Positions 1 through 6,419 of a stretch of 45,534 nt of DNA are shown here, in pieces. Positions within the stretch are counted from its first letter, which is position 1. Every line of letters starts with the position of its first letter. Under the pieces are notes generated by a model. That model was not told where the DNA came from, did no database searches, and saw nothing but the letters and a program-made list of their open reading frames with translations. Source of the DNA: JBAYFX01 sp041666965 (GTDB lineage Bacteria; Patescibacteriota; Microgenomatia; UBA12405); the NCBI GenBank assembly GCA_041666965.1, contig JBAYFX010000006.1, forward strand, positions 1 through 45,534, in the 5' to 3' direction. The translations under genes were made by a program, and so were the position numbers.

Positions 1-68
1 CTATAGCTCAATGGATAGAGTACCAGTCTTCGGAACTGGTGATGAGGGTTCGATTCCCCCTGGGCGTA
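1..68 (+). tRNA. tRNA-Arg (anticodon TCG), 5' end cut by window edge
   Basis: The first four acceptor bases lie outside the window. The D-arm (GCTC/GAGT), the anticodon stem CCAGT/ACTGG with loop CTTCGGA, and the T-loop TTCGATT are all recognisable. The anticodon TCG (30-32) would read CGA. The 3' acceptor is TGGGCGT with discriminator A at 68. No CCA is encoded, so a CCA-adding enzyme is needed. The T-stem has one A-C mismatch. Confidence 0.9.
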
Positions 69-71
69 CAG

Positions 72-77
72 TATAAT
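72..77 (+). promoter_or_regulatory. -10 element before the tRNA-Lys-like copy
   Basis: A perfect TATAAT lies 8 nt before the GGGTTGC that opens the tRNA-Lys-like copy at 86. This spacing would start transcription at or very near the first base of that copy. No convincing -35 is visible, because the upstream DNA is the tRNA-Arg gene. The promoter could serve the copy, tRNA-Lys, or both. Confidence 0.55.
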
Positions 78-85
78 ACCCCCAT

Positions 86-158
86 GGGTTGCTAGCTCAG
101 TTGGTAGAGCAGTCCGAAAGCTTTCGGACCGGTCACGAGTTAGCCTCCTTGTGATTTT
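86..158 (+). pseudogene. tRNA-Lys-like copy with anticodon arm replaced by a palindrome
   Basis: Bases 86-111 repeat the 5' part of the intact tRNA-Lys at 160 (acceptor strand, D-arm, GAGCA). Where the 17-nt anticodon arm should be there is an 18-bp perfect palindrome (112-129, GTCCGAAAGCTTTCGGAC). Then CGGTCACGAGTT resumes the tRNA sequence with one change, before it diverges. The diverged tail can fold as CACGAG/CTTGTG (8-nt loop) followed by ATTTTT, like a weak intrinsic terminator. No 3' acceptor strand is present. It is either a broken tRNA or a tRNA-derived small RNA. Confidence 0.6.
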
Positions 159-159
159 T

Positions 160-232
160 GGGTTGCTAGCTCAGTTGGTAGAGCAACCGCCTCTTAAGCG
201 GTCGGTCGCGAGTTCGAGTCTCGCGCAACCCA
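160..232 (+). tRNA. tRNA-Lys (anticodon CTT)
   Basis: Complete 73-nt cloverleaf. The acceptor pairs GGGTTGC with GCAACCC, the anticodon stem is ACCGC/GCGGT around loop CTCTTAA (anticodon CTT, codon AAG), the T-arm is CGCGAG/CTCGCG-like with loop TTCGAGT, and the discriminator is A232. CCA is not encoded. The T-run at 235-240 probably ends transcription. The degenerate copy at 86-158 sits directly upstream. Confidence 0.95.
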
Positions 233-242
233 CATTTTTTGT

Positions 243-248
243 TACACT
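243..248 (+). promoter_or_regulatory. extended -10 for the gene at 255
   Basis: TGTTACACT reads as an extended -10 (TG, one base, TACACT) and ends 6 nt before the ATG at 255. There is no -35 match, which fits an extended -10 promoter. The implied transcript would be leaderless or nearly so. Confidence 0.4.
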
Positions 249-254
249 TTATCA

Positions 255-1052
255 ATGTTTCGTGCCTTTGTATTTTTAATCTGTTTCATATCCTTACCTC
301 TTGCCGTCCGTGCCCAAGACGTAGCGACTGCCTCCGCCCCCGCTCCAACCCCAGATCTTGTCGCCCAATATTTTACCGATCTTAACTTCCAACAAAACCA
401 ATACCAAAAAGACTATTTAAACTACGTCGCCAAAAGTAAAGTCCACACCACTTACCGCACCATCACCACTCAAAAAGAACGTCTTGAAGCCACCCGTTCA
501 GTCCTCATTACCCGCAACAATCTGCTAAAAACATATTTAATGTACCTACGGGTTCTCTTAACCAAACATTCGGTCAGCTCACCTACCGAAACCGAGCGTT
601 TACAAATCGAGCTTAGCAAATGGGAAGCCTATTTTGACGAACAAAACAGTATTGTCACCTCTTTAAATAACGAGTCAGATATCTCTACCTGGTCTGCCGA
701 TTTTGCTTCAAAATACATTACTGTCCAACAACTTCTTTACACTACCCTGGTACAGCAGGAAATTAATCAACGGACCGAAGTCACTGCCATGTTGCAGACT
801 TTAACTTCTCAAATTCAAAATTCAGGCAAAATTAGCACCGACACCCAATGGTTTTCCGATTTACCCATTAAATTCGATCTGGTTACCCAGTCCTTAACCA
901 AGGCCGCCGCCACCTCGGTCACCCGCCAAAACAATCCTACCCGCTTCTATAATTTTTACCCGGATGCTAAAGTTGAGCTCAATAAAGCTAAAAACTACCT
1001 CACTCAAATCGCCTCTGACCTCAAAGTTATCGTTATTAAAAACTGGCAATAA
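255..1052 (+). CDS. secreted coiled-coil-like protein of unknown function
   Basis: 265 aa. The N-terminus has a clear signal peptide (hydrophobic FVFLICFISLPLAV, then RAQDVATAS with an AxA-type cleavage region). The mature part is rich in Gln, Thr, Leu and Lys and looks alpha-helical, with long stretches suited to coiled coil. I see no enzymatic motif and do not recognise the family. The ATG lies 6 nt after an extended -10. The stop overlaps the next start (TAATG), so the two proteins are probably made together and may act together at the cell surface. The next protein is membrane-anchored. Confidence 0.8.
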   Translation: MFRAFVFLICFISLPLAVRAQDVATASAPAPTPDLVAQYFTDLNFQQNQYQKDYLNYVAKSKVHTTYRTITTQKERLEATRSVLITRNNLLKTYLMYLRVLLTKHSVSSPTETERLQIELSKWEAYFDEQNSIVTSLNNESDISTWSADFASKYITVQQLLYTTLVQQEINQRTEVTAMLQTLTSQIQNSGKISTDTQWFSDLPIKFDLVTQSLTKAAATSVTRQNNPTRFYNFYPDAKVELNKAKNYLTQIASDLKVIVIKNWQ

Positions 1053-1450
1053 TGGAAATTCAATCACAAGAATCTTTTTCAGATGTTACCCCCCGCGTGA
1101 CGGTTAACCCCCCGCCTTCCCAGTCTTCGGCTCCTACGGCTACTCCCTCTTCCAAGCCAAAACCCCGCTTTCATCTGCCTAAAAATCCCAAATACAAACT
1201 TCTGGTTGGTCTTGGTATTTTGGTCTTTGTTTTATTAGTTTTGAGTATTATCGTTCCCAAGCGCAGTCCAGTTACTCCCCGCGCTCTACCCACACCCACC
1301 CTAAGTACCCAACCCACCGCCCCCGTCGTCAACAATATTGAAATTCCCTCCGAGCTTAAAGATTCTTTTGCTCAAATTGAGTCCCGTCTAAACGAAATCA
1401 TCATCCCGGCTCTTCCCCCGGAAATCGATTTAAAAATCGGTAATTTCTAA
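1052..1450 (+). CDS. single-pass membrane protein with proline-rich flanks, unknown function
   Basis: 132 aa. Residues 1-45 are Pro/Ser/Thr-rich and likely cytoplasmic. A transmembrane helix follows at about 50-69 (LLVGLGILVFVLLVLSIIV), then a Pro/Thr-rich linker and a short C-terminal helix (about 98-118). It is coupled to the upstream secreted protein by a TAATG overlap. The stop directly abuts the stop of convergent efp with no spacer (1450/1451). The architecture suggests an anchor or adaptor on the outer face of the membrane. No family is recognised. Confidence 0.75.
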   Translation: MEIQSQESFSDVTPRVTVNPPPSQSSAPTATPSSKPKPRFHLPKNPKYKLLVGLGILVFVLLVLSIIVPKRSPVTPRALPTPTLSTQPTAPVVNNIEIPSELKDSFAQIESRLNEIIIPALPPEIDLKIGNF

Positions 1451-2014
1451 CTACTTTCTCGACAAATAGCTCCCGTTTTCAGTGCTAATGCTTATTTCGT
1501 CGCCTACCTTCACAAATAGGGGAACTTGAACCTTAGCCCCAGTGTCCACTACTGCCAGTTTCATCGCGTTGGTAGCCGTGTCGCCTTTAACCGAATTTTC
1601 CGCTTCCATAACTACGCAAGTTATACTTTTGGGTAACACTACCCCAACCGGTTTGTCATCATAAAACTTAATCCGATACGGACGGCTTTCTTTCAAATAA
1701 ATTTTATCCTCCCCAATCACGTCTGTTGGCACCATATATTGCTCAAAAGTTCTCGGTTCAATAAACACATAGGCACTACCGTCAAAATAAGAATAGTCGG
1801 CTTCGTGGGTTTCCACCAGTACCTCTTCCACTTTTTCTCCCGATTTATAGGTATATTCAATAACTCGCCCAGAAAATAGGTTTTTAAGTTTTGTCCTATA
1901 AAAGGCCGACCCTTTACCAGGAGACACAAAGGTAATGTCCACTACCATGTGTGGTTCTTCATGAAATATAACGTAAATGCCTCGTTTGAATTGTGCGGTT
2001 GATATCATTCCCAT
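1451..2014 (-). CDS. efp: elongation factor P
   Basis: 187 aa, normal length for EF-P, with the N-terminal KOW-like domain followed by two OB domains. EF-P binds between the P and E sites and relieves stalling at polyproline. The loop reads SPGKGSAF, with Lys34 at the position modified in Escherichia coli EF-P. No EpmA or EpmB gene is visible here, so the modification state is unknown. Start 2014 (MGMIS) is preferred over the in-frame ATG at 2008 because a TAAAAT box ends 7 nt upstream of it. Many proteins encoded nearby have proline-rich tracts, which would need this factor. Confidence 0.95.
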   Translation of the reverse strand: MGMISTAQFKRGIYVIFHEEPHMVVDITFVSPGKGSAFYRTKLKNLFSGRVIEYTYKSGEKVEEVLVETHEADYSYFDGSAYVFIEPRTFEQYMVPTDVIGEDKIYLKESRPYRIKFYDDKPVGVVLPKSITCVVMEAENSVKGDTATNAMKLAVVDTGAKVQVPLFVKVGDEISISTENGSYLSRK

Positions 2015-2021
2015 AGGCGCT

Positions 2022-2050
2022 ATTTTAAACCCAACCCGTCCCTAAAACAA
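2022..2050 (-). promoter_or_regulatory. efp promoter (TTGTTT - 17 - TAAAAT)
   Basis: On the minus strand a TTGTTT (2050-2045) is separated by 17 nt from TAAAAT (2027-2022). The -10 ends 7 nt before the efp ATG, so the mRNA is predicted to be leaderless. Confidence 0.6.
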
Positions 2051-2104
2051 CTGACTATTATTATATATAAATTTAATAAAAGCTGAAAATTTTACATTCA
2101 GGCC

Positions 2105-2155
2105 AAAAAAAATCCCAGAGCATGCTTTTAGAGGAGCCACCCCGGGATCTGGGGT
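2105..2155 (-). terminator. possible terminator of the 2198-2869 gene
   Basis: On the minus strand ATCCC (2148-2144) can pair with GGGAT (2116-2112), and a nested ACCCC/GGGGT hairpin lies 5' of it. A run of eight T follows. The main stem is only 5 bp with a long loop, so this is a weak call. It lies in the 183-bp gap between efp and the lysozyme-like gene, which holds nothing else apart from the efp promoter. Confidence 0.35.
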
Positions 2156-2197
2156 TAAATATACCACCAACTACTACAGCTGTCAACTATACATCTA

Positions 2198-2869
2198 TTA
2201 CTCAACCGAATTTTCTGTATCACCCTTTAACTCGGCAATAAACTGATTCACCCCTCTGGCCCAGGACCCATTCGAACTGGGACAGTATTTACCCATTATT
2301 AATTCCGATGTGTTTAAACCCTTATCAAAATATTGTTCTTTTAAGTATTTGGCGTAACTAGCTAGCGCCAAATCATAATTTTCAAACCTCAAAGTTCCGC
2401 GAGCGTGTATTCCGTAACCCCAACAATTAAAGCTATTTTCCGGTATTTTTTTACACAAGTTCGATTCCTGCTGCCCAATAGCTACAATCCAGTAATAATC
2501 CAATCCATATTGATCAGACAATTCAATAATCTTTGAAGCATATGGTAAAAGAGGGGAGTTGTATTTTTCCAAATACCGGCGCACAATCTCAATTCTGGCG
2601 TCAGCCCCTACCACTTCATCTTTTAATCTGACCTCGCTGCCACCCATATCCTCAATTGTCTGACCTTCAGCCACAGTTGTCTTTTTAACATCTAACTGCT
2701 CTGGAAGCTCCCATCCACCCCAAAATGCCTTAACTTCTTTTTGAGGATTTAAAAAAATGCTCGATTCCCACCACACTAAACCGCCGCCGGCAATTAGTAC
2801 CATTAATACCAATAAAGTTTGCCACGGACCTACCTTACTATTAGCCTTTTTATCCTTTTTCTTTAACAC
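2198..2869 (-). CDS. membrane-anchored lysozyme-like / lytic transglycosylase-like protein
   Basis: 223 aa. A basic N-terminus is followed by one transmembrane helix (about 17-35) and an extracellular domain. The C-terminal half resembles the goose-lysozyme/glucosaminidase fold. GQQESN, with Glu135, looks like the catalytic glutamate in a typical QESN context, followed by NCWGYG and FENYDLALASYAKYL. Two cysteines near Glu135 (139, 149) may form a disulfide. The role is inferred to be peptidoglycan trimming or remodelling. The start is GTG at 2869, 9 nt after a TATCAT box shared in palindromic form with the divergent trigger factor gene. Confidence 0.65.
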   Translation of the reverse strand: MLKKKDKKANSKVGPWQTLLVLMVLIAGGGLVWWESSIFLNPQKEVKAFWGGWELPEQLDVKKTTVAEGQTIEDMGGSEVRLKDEVVGADARIEIVRRYLEKYNSPLLPYASKIIELSDQYGLDYYWIVAIGQQESNLCKKIPENSFNCWGYGIHARGTLRFENYDLALASYAKYLKEQYFDKGLNTSELIMGKYCPSSNGSWARGVNQFIAELKGDTENSVE

Positions 2870-2878
2870 GATTTAATT

Positions 2879-2888
2879 ATGATATCAT
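2879..2888. promoter_or_regulatory. palindromic -10 box shared by two divergent genes
   Basis: The 10-bp perfect palindrome ATGATATCAT contains TATCAT on both strands. On the plus strand it ends 6 nt before the trigger factor ATG (2895). On the minus strand it ends 9 nt before the GTG at 2869. The two start codons are only 25 bp apart, so both transcripts should be leaderless and RNA polymerase can occupy only one direction at a time. Confidence 0.6.
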
Positions 2889-2894
2889 ACCCCC

Positions 2895-3665
2895 ATGGCC
2901 TTCGATAACTTCCGTCTTACCCAAAAAAATGACCGTTCCTTTGAACTCACCGGAACTGTCACCAAATCAGAAATTGACGGCTTTCGGCAACAAGCTTTAG
3001 CCAAACTTCAAAAAGAACTAAATTTACCTGGTTTTCGGCCTGGTAAAGCTCCTCTTAATATGGTCGCCAGCAATTATGATGAGTCCACTATCTTTTCCGA
3101 AACCATCAATATTGGCCTCACCGCTGTCTATCGCCAACTAATCGATAAGTTTGAACTCAAACCCATCGTTCCTCCTACTATCGACTTCAAATCACCACCC
3201 TCTCCCACCTCTGATTCTTGGGAAGTAATCATCACCAGTTGTCTTGAGCCAACAGTCACCCTCACCCCAAACTACTTAACCCAAATTAAAAAACTTAAAA
3301 AAGACAAGGATCAACAGAAAAATGTTGACACCATCATGGCTTTAATCGAAAAAAACAGCACCTTAGTCTTTCCCCAACCACTTTTAGATCATGAGTGGGA
3401 ACATTATTTAGAAGACAATAAAATTGATCCGGCCAAAGCCAAAGATTTAAAAAACGACTATGGTGACCAACTTAAGCGTCAATGGCTCTTAAATCTGGCA
3501 CTCAATGCCATCGGCCAAGAACACAAAATAAATCTAACAGCAGAGGACTTAAAAAACATCCAACTTCCAGCCGATTTAGTCAAATCCAACCCTCAAATGG
3601 CTATTCATTTGCTACTCCAAGACAAAATTGTCAAATTTCTTATAGAAAACATACCCCAAGCCTGA
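2895..3665 (+). CDS. tig: trigger factor-like chaperone lacking the PPIase domain
   Basis: 256 aa against about 430 in Escherichia coli. The N-terminal ribosome-binding domain is clear, with the L23-docking signature GFRPGKAP at residues 46-53 (FRxGxxP). After residue 115 the protein passes directly into a helical C-terminal arm domain, without the FKBP-type PPIase domain. It probably acts as a minimal ribosome-associated holdase for nascent chains. The start follows a TATCAT -10 by 6 nt. A second unknown gene follows after 14 nt. Confidence 0.85.
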   Translation: MAFDNFRLTQKNDRSFELTGTVTKSEIDGFRQQALAKLQKELNLPGFRPGKAPLNMVASNYDESTIFSETINIGLTAVYRQLIDKFELKPIVPPTIDFKSPPSPTSDSWEVIITSCLEPTVTLTPNYLTQIKKLKKDKDQQKNVDTIMALIEKNSTLVFPQPLLDHEWEHYLEDNKIDPAKAKDLKNDYGDQLKRQWLLNLALNAIGQEHKINLTAEDLKNIQLPADLVKSNPQMAIHLLLQDKIVKFLIENIPQA

Positions 3666-3679
3666 TAAAATAGGCCACA

Positions 3680-4264
3680 ATGGCAGGTGGATTCGGCCAA
3701 AAGTTAGATCCGGCCAAAATCAAGATACTCAAAAACGGCTTGAGTAACGAATTTGATCATCAAGCTTCTAAGCCACCCTCATCTCCGGATTCCAAACCTT
3801 TCAGCCTGCGGGGTGTTCTCGGCCTCGGTCAAAGTGTTGAATTTTCCCGTTCCTCGTCCCAACCTTCAGAAAAGAAAATCTATTTTGCCCCCAACCATCT
3901 TGATCAGGAGCTCAAAATTCTCCAATCCCAAGAAAAAGAAGAACTAAAAAAAATAATTCAGGACCTTCAGGACGAAATTAAGTCCATGAAAATGTCACTA
4001 GGTCAGCTCGACACCAGTACCGCCCAACTTTTAGCTCAACCTATTGTAGAAGTCAACAAATACCAAGTCAGTGTCCTTTCCCGCATCAAAAAGTTTATTG
4101 CCTCACTTGTCACCGATATTAATCAGGCCAGCATGTGGGTTGACAGTTTCAGTCAAAAGAAAAAGAAAAAGAATTATTTTTGGAGCACCGCCCAAAACAA
4201 AAAGAAAGGCGGCCAGCAATATATGTTTAGTTCCGAGCATTCCATCGCCCGCTCAGCCAACTAA
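3680..4264 (+). CDS. hypothetical protein, resembles the CPR-specific DUF5660-type family
   Basis: 194 aa. The N-terminus is Gly/Lys/Ser-rich and disordered. A charged coiled coil follows at about 72-115 (repeated E/K/L/I with DLQDEIKSMK), then a helical C-terminal domain containing SMWVDSF. It ends with a lysine-rich stretch and a FWSTAQNKKKGG...YMFSSEHSIARSAN tail. The tail recalls a small family that I associate with Microgenomates (DUF5660), but this is from memory and unchecked. A TAAAAT box (3666-3671) overlapping the end of tig lies 8 nt before the ATG, so it may be transcribed on its own as well as with tig. Confidence 0.65.
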   Translation: MAGGFGQKLDPAKIKILKNGLSNEFDHQASKPPSSPDSKPFSLRGVLGLGQSVEFSRSSSQPSEKKIYFAPNHLDQELKILQSQEKEELKKIIQDLQDEIKSMKMSLGQLDTSTAQLLAQPIVEVNKYQVSVLSRIKKFIASLVTDINQASMWVDSFSQKKKKKNYFWSTAQNKKKGGQQYMFSSEHSIARSAN

Positions 4265-4291
4265 ATTATTTATATTCGAGACTAACCAATT

Positions 4292-4522
4292 ATGGAAAAT
4301 GAAACATACAAAGTACTATCAATCAAAGAAACACAAGAAAAATATCTTATGAAACAACTCACTGATGGAATACCGCAAGAACAAAGCTTAGTTGCAATAT
4401 CCGTTAGAGCAAATTTAAAATTAAAGAACGAAGGTTGGCAACATTTGTTTCCACCTTGGTTAGAAGCCAGAACGGGTATAGTCATGGCCCTTGGTCCCAA
4501 AGCTCGGTGGGTCAAAGTATAA
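4292..4522 (+). CDS. small hypothetical protein
   Basis: 76 aa, neutral to slightly basic, with no signal peptide or transmembrane helix. Mixed helix and strand composition (QEQSLVAISVRANLKLKNEG, then WLEARTGIVMALGP). It uses G more evenly than its C-rich plus-strand neighbours. No family is recognised. The ATG lies 27 nt after the previous stop. An overlapping minus-strand reading frame of similar length exists, so coding strand and reality are only moderately supported. Confidence 0.45.
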   Translation: MENETYKVLSIKETQEKYLMKQLTDGIPQEQSLVAISVRANLKLKNEGWQHLFPPWLEARTGIVMALGPKARWVKV

Positions 4523-4526
4523 ACAT

Positions 4527-4555
4527 TTGTTCATCCTTAGGTTGGCTGATATAAT
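4527..4555 (+). promoter_or_regulatory. promoter of the tRNA-Val locus (TTGTTC - 17 - TATAAT)
   Basis: TTGTTC (4527-4532) and a perfect TATAAT (4550-4555) are separated by 17 nt. The first tRNA-Val-like sequence begins 11 nt later at 4567. The promoter would transcribe the invaded fragment, the intact tRNA-Val and the downstream fragment as one RNA. Confidence 0.65.
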
Positions 4556-4566
4556 CCCTCTTGTTA

Positions 4567-4620
4567 GAGTCTATAGCCTTCGCCCGCCCGAAGTGAAACG
4601 AAGGAGGGTCAGTTGGTTAT
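4567..4620 (+). pseudogene. tRNA-Val 5' fragment with a hairpin inserted in the D-stem
   Basis: GAGTCTATAGC (4567-4577) and TCAGTTGGTTA (4609-4619) are the 5' end of the intact tRNA-Val at 4637, split inside the D-stem by a 31-nt insert (4578-4608). The insert opens with a hairpin, CTTCG (4578-4582) pairing with CGAAG (4589-4593), and an alternative outer stem CCTTCG/CGAAGG. The fragment then ends, and AT-rich DNA leads to the intact gene. Confidence 0.6.
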
Positions 4621-4636
4621 AGTAAATTAAAAGTTT

Positions 4637-4710
4637 GAGTCTATAGCTCAGTTGGTTAGAGCGCTTCGTTGACATCGAAGAGGTCAGAGGTCCGAGTCCT
4701 CTTAGACTCA
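4637..4710 (+). tRNA. tRNA-Val (anticodon GAC)
   Basis: Complete 74-nt cloverleaf. The acceptor pairs GAGTCTA with TAGACTC, the D-arm is GCTC/GAGC, and the anticodon stem is CTTCG/CGAAG around loop TTGACAT, giving anticodon GAC. The T-arm is AGAGG/CCTCT with loop TCCGAGT and the discriminator is A4710. CCA is not encoded. It is flanked on both sides by degenerate pieces of itself. Confidence 0.95.
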
Positions 4711-4717
4711 CACCATT

Positions 4718-4797
4718 GTTAGAGCAGTCCGAAAACTTTCGGATAGGTCAGAGGGAAGTTTAGTCCGGGCGTAGACCCGGACAGTCCCCTAGACTCA
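4718..4797 (+). pseudogene. tRNA-Val 3' fragment with anticodon and T arms replaced by hairpins
   Basis: GTTAGAGCA at 4718 matches the D-arm end of tRNA-Val. It is followed by the near-palindrome GTCCGAAAACTTTCGGAT (4727-4744) exactly where the anticodon arm belongs, then AGGTCAGAGG as in the real tRNA. The T-loop region holds a second hairpin, GTCCGGG (4763-4769) pairing with CCCGGAC (4776-4782). CTAGACTCA then restores the 3' acceptor strand. It cannot be a working tRNA because it lacks a 5' acceptor half. Confidence 0.6.
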
Positions 4798-4806
4798 CTT
4801 TCCCCA

Positions 4807-4846
4807 TGTCATCCTGAATCTGAGCTTTTCAAAGATGAAAGATCTC
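4807..4846 (+). repeat. element A copy (TGTCATCCTGAA...GATCTC)
   Basis: Starts with TGTCATCCTGAA and ends with GAAAGATCTCTC, with a degenerate centre. Element B follows 14 nt downstream in the same orientation as at 37973 and 38011. Together with the tRNA pieces it fills the 388-bp gap between the genes ending at 4522 and 4911. Confidence 0.6.
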
Positions 4847-4854
4847 TCTCTTTG

Positions 4855-4899
4855 ACCCTGCCCTCCCTTGAGAAGGGGAGGGATAGGGAGGGGTTTAGG
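4855..4899 (+). repeat. element B copy: hairpin plus G-quadruplex motif
   Basis: CCCTCCCTT pairs with AAGGGGAGGG (one bulged G). The G-rich tail carries four G-runs in the pattern GGGG-A-GGG-ATA-GGG-A-GGGG, a textbook G-quadruplex motif. It lies just downstream of the minus-strand stop at 4911 and may act as a transcript end or a structural element. Confidence 0.7.
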
Positions 4900-4910
4900 A
4901 AATAACAGTG

Positions 4911-6419
4911 TTAGGGTCTCTCAGCCGTCAGATGGGGCACGTCAATGTCATACCGCAACCGGTAAACAAACAGCTTCATATTCGTCGAATATTCTTTCTG
5001 GTCAAGTCGCTCCAAATTATGGTCTAAATAATCCTGAATTTTAGTCTCATACCCCTGGTCGTAAGATAACAGTACAAACAACCTAGTATAGGTTTTTTTA
5101 TATTCATTAATCTGCGCCTCCATTTTTGCCATCTCAAAAGCCGGAATCGGTCCGGGAAAATACCGGTTCCACTTGGGTATAGTCTCAATTCTGTTGGGGT
5201 GGTAAAACTGATACTCTAAAGGAATTATTGTAAACGGTGAACTTACCACTACCTTGTCAGTTAACCCAACCTCGCTATTAAGTGCCAGGGCCACTTTATT
5301 ATAATTTTCAACCACCCTCGACGCTTCCAAATCACTTTCCCGCCAAAAAAGCCCCAACATTATTATCATTATTGTCGCTAGCACCCACACCCGTGTCCTT
5401 AACCTAAATACTTCTACCACAATCCAGCTGGTAACAATCAATATTGCCGGAAGTGTAAAAATTAAATACCTGGGTAAAAATACCGGCTTCCAAAATGACA
5501 CCACAAAAGTCACTGCCCACGGAACTACCGCCCATAACAGCCAAAACCCTACATGTTTAATCTTTGTCTTAACCCAGGTAGTCAAAAACAAAATTACTCC
5601 CAACACCGCTACCGGCCACAAAGACAGCACTGTACCCGTCATCTTAATTGATTGGTAGCCAATAAAATACTCCACCCAACCCACCATAAGTCCATATAAG
5701 CTCGGTCGGGTCAAACTAGGTGCCATATTCCTAAATAATCCCTGTTTCAGGGCAAACCATATCCAAGGACTCAGTGCCAGTAACATTCCCCCCTGGGCTA
5801 AGGCCAAATTTCGTACCCACTTCCATTCCACTTGCCTGCTAATTCCCCGCCACAGTCCGTACATTGCTTCAACCCCCAACAGTAGAAAGAAAAAATAGTG
5901 AGTATACACCCCCCCCACTCCCGCCAAAAAATACCACACTCCCCACTTTTGCCAACCCCCGATTGGTTGGCTCACCATTCTTAAGTAAAACAACACATTT
6001 AACAGGGTAAAAAACATAAACAACGTATACATTCTGGCCTCACTCCCATACCACACTAAAAACGGTGAAAAAGTAACTACTACAAAGCTGATTAATATCA
6101 ACCTCTTCTCCACATTTTCTGTCAGTACCAACCACAAAACAACCAAACTTAACAAAAAAAACACCAACGATAAAATTCGAGCGGTAATTATGTTATACCC
6201 AAATGCTGTCAGCCACACATGTAACAAAATTGGATACAGCGGAGTATGAACATCTTGGGCCACAAATCTAAGTACACCTTCAAATGTATGGCTAGCCGCC
6301 CACAAAGATTGAGATTCATCCAGCCGAATTGATTGGGAAAATATTGTCAGGCCCGACACAAATCCCAACACCAAACTAGCTCCAAACATCAAAAGCATTA
6401 AATTCTTCTGCCTACCCAT
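4911..6419 (-). CDS. GT-C family membrane glycosyltransferase (ArnT/PMT-like, GT39/GT83-type)
   Basis: 502 aa, polytopic with about ten or more hydrophobic helices. The first extracytoplasmic loop carries RLDESQSLW, the acidic motif typical of GT-C enzymes, followed by DVHTPLYP. Known members move a sugar from a polyprenyl-phosphate donor onto protein or glycan outside the membrane. The start ATG overlaps the end of the upstream GT2 gene by 8 nt, making this the last gene of the 9477-4911 operon. It probably decorates or extends the polymer made by that GT2, or glycosylates a surface protein. Donor and acceptor cannot be read from sequence. Confidence 0.75.
   Translation of the reverse strand: MGRQKNLMLLMFGASLVLGFVSGLTIFSQSIRLDESQSLWAASHTFEGVLRFVAQDVHTPLYPILLHVWLTAFGYNIITARILSLVFFLLSLVVLWLVLTENVEKRLILISFVVVTFSPFLVWYGSEARMYTLFMFFTLLNVLFYLRMVSQPIGGWQKWGVWYFLAGVGGVYTHYFFFLLLGVEAMYGLWRGISRQVEWKWVRNLALAQGGMLLALSPWIWFALKQGLFRNMAPSLTRPSLYGLMVGWVEYFIGYQSIKMTGTVLSLWPVAVLGVILFLTTWVKTKIKHVGFWLLWAVVPWAVTFVVSFWKPVFLPRYLIFTLPAILIVTSWIVVEVFRLRTRVWVLATIMIIMLGLFWRESDLEASRVVENYNKVALALNSEVGLTDKVVVSSPFTIIPLEYQFYHPNRIETIPKWNRYFPGPIPAFEMAKMEAQINEYKKTYTRLFVLLSYDQGYETKIQDYLDHNLERLDQKEYSTNMKLFVYRLRYDIDVPHLTAERP

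Noticed and set aside
86..158. A functional tRNA with an unusual anticodon
   Set aside because: There is no 3' acceptor strand to pair with GGGTTGC and the replaced arm gives an 8-nt loop; it cannot form a cloverleaf.
4282..4515. 77-codon minus-strand frame opposite the gene at 4292
   Set aside because: Its neighbours and promoter spacing favour the plus strand, though neither frame is strongly supported.
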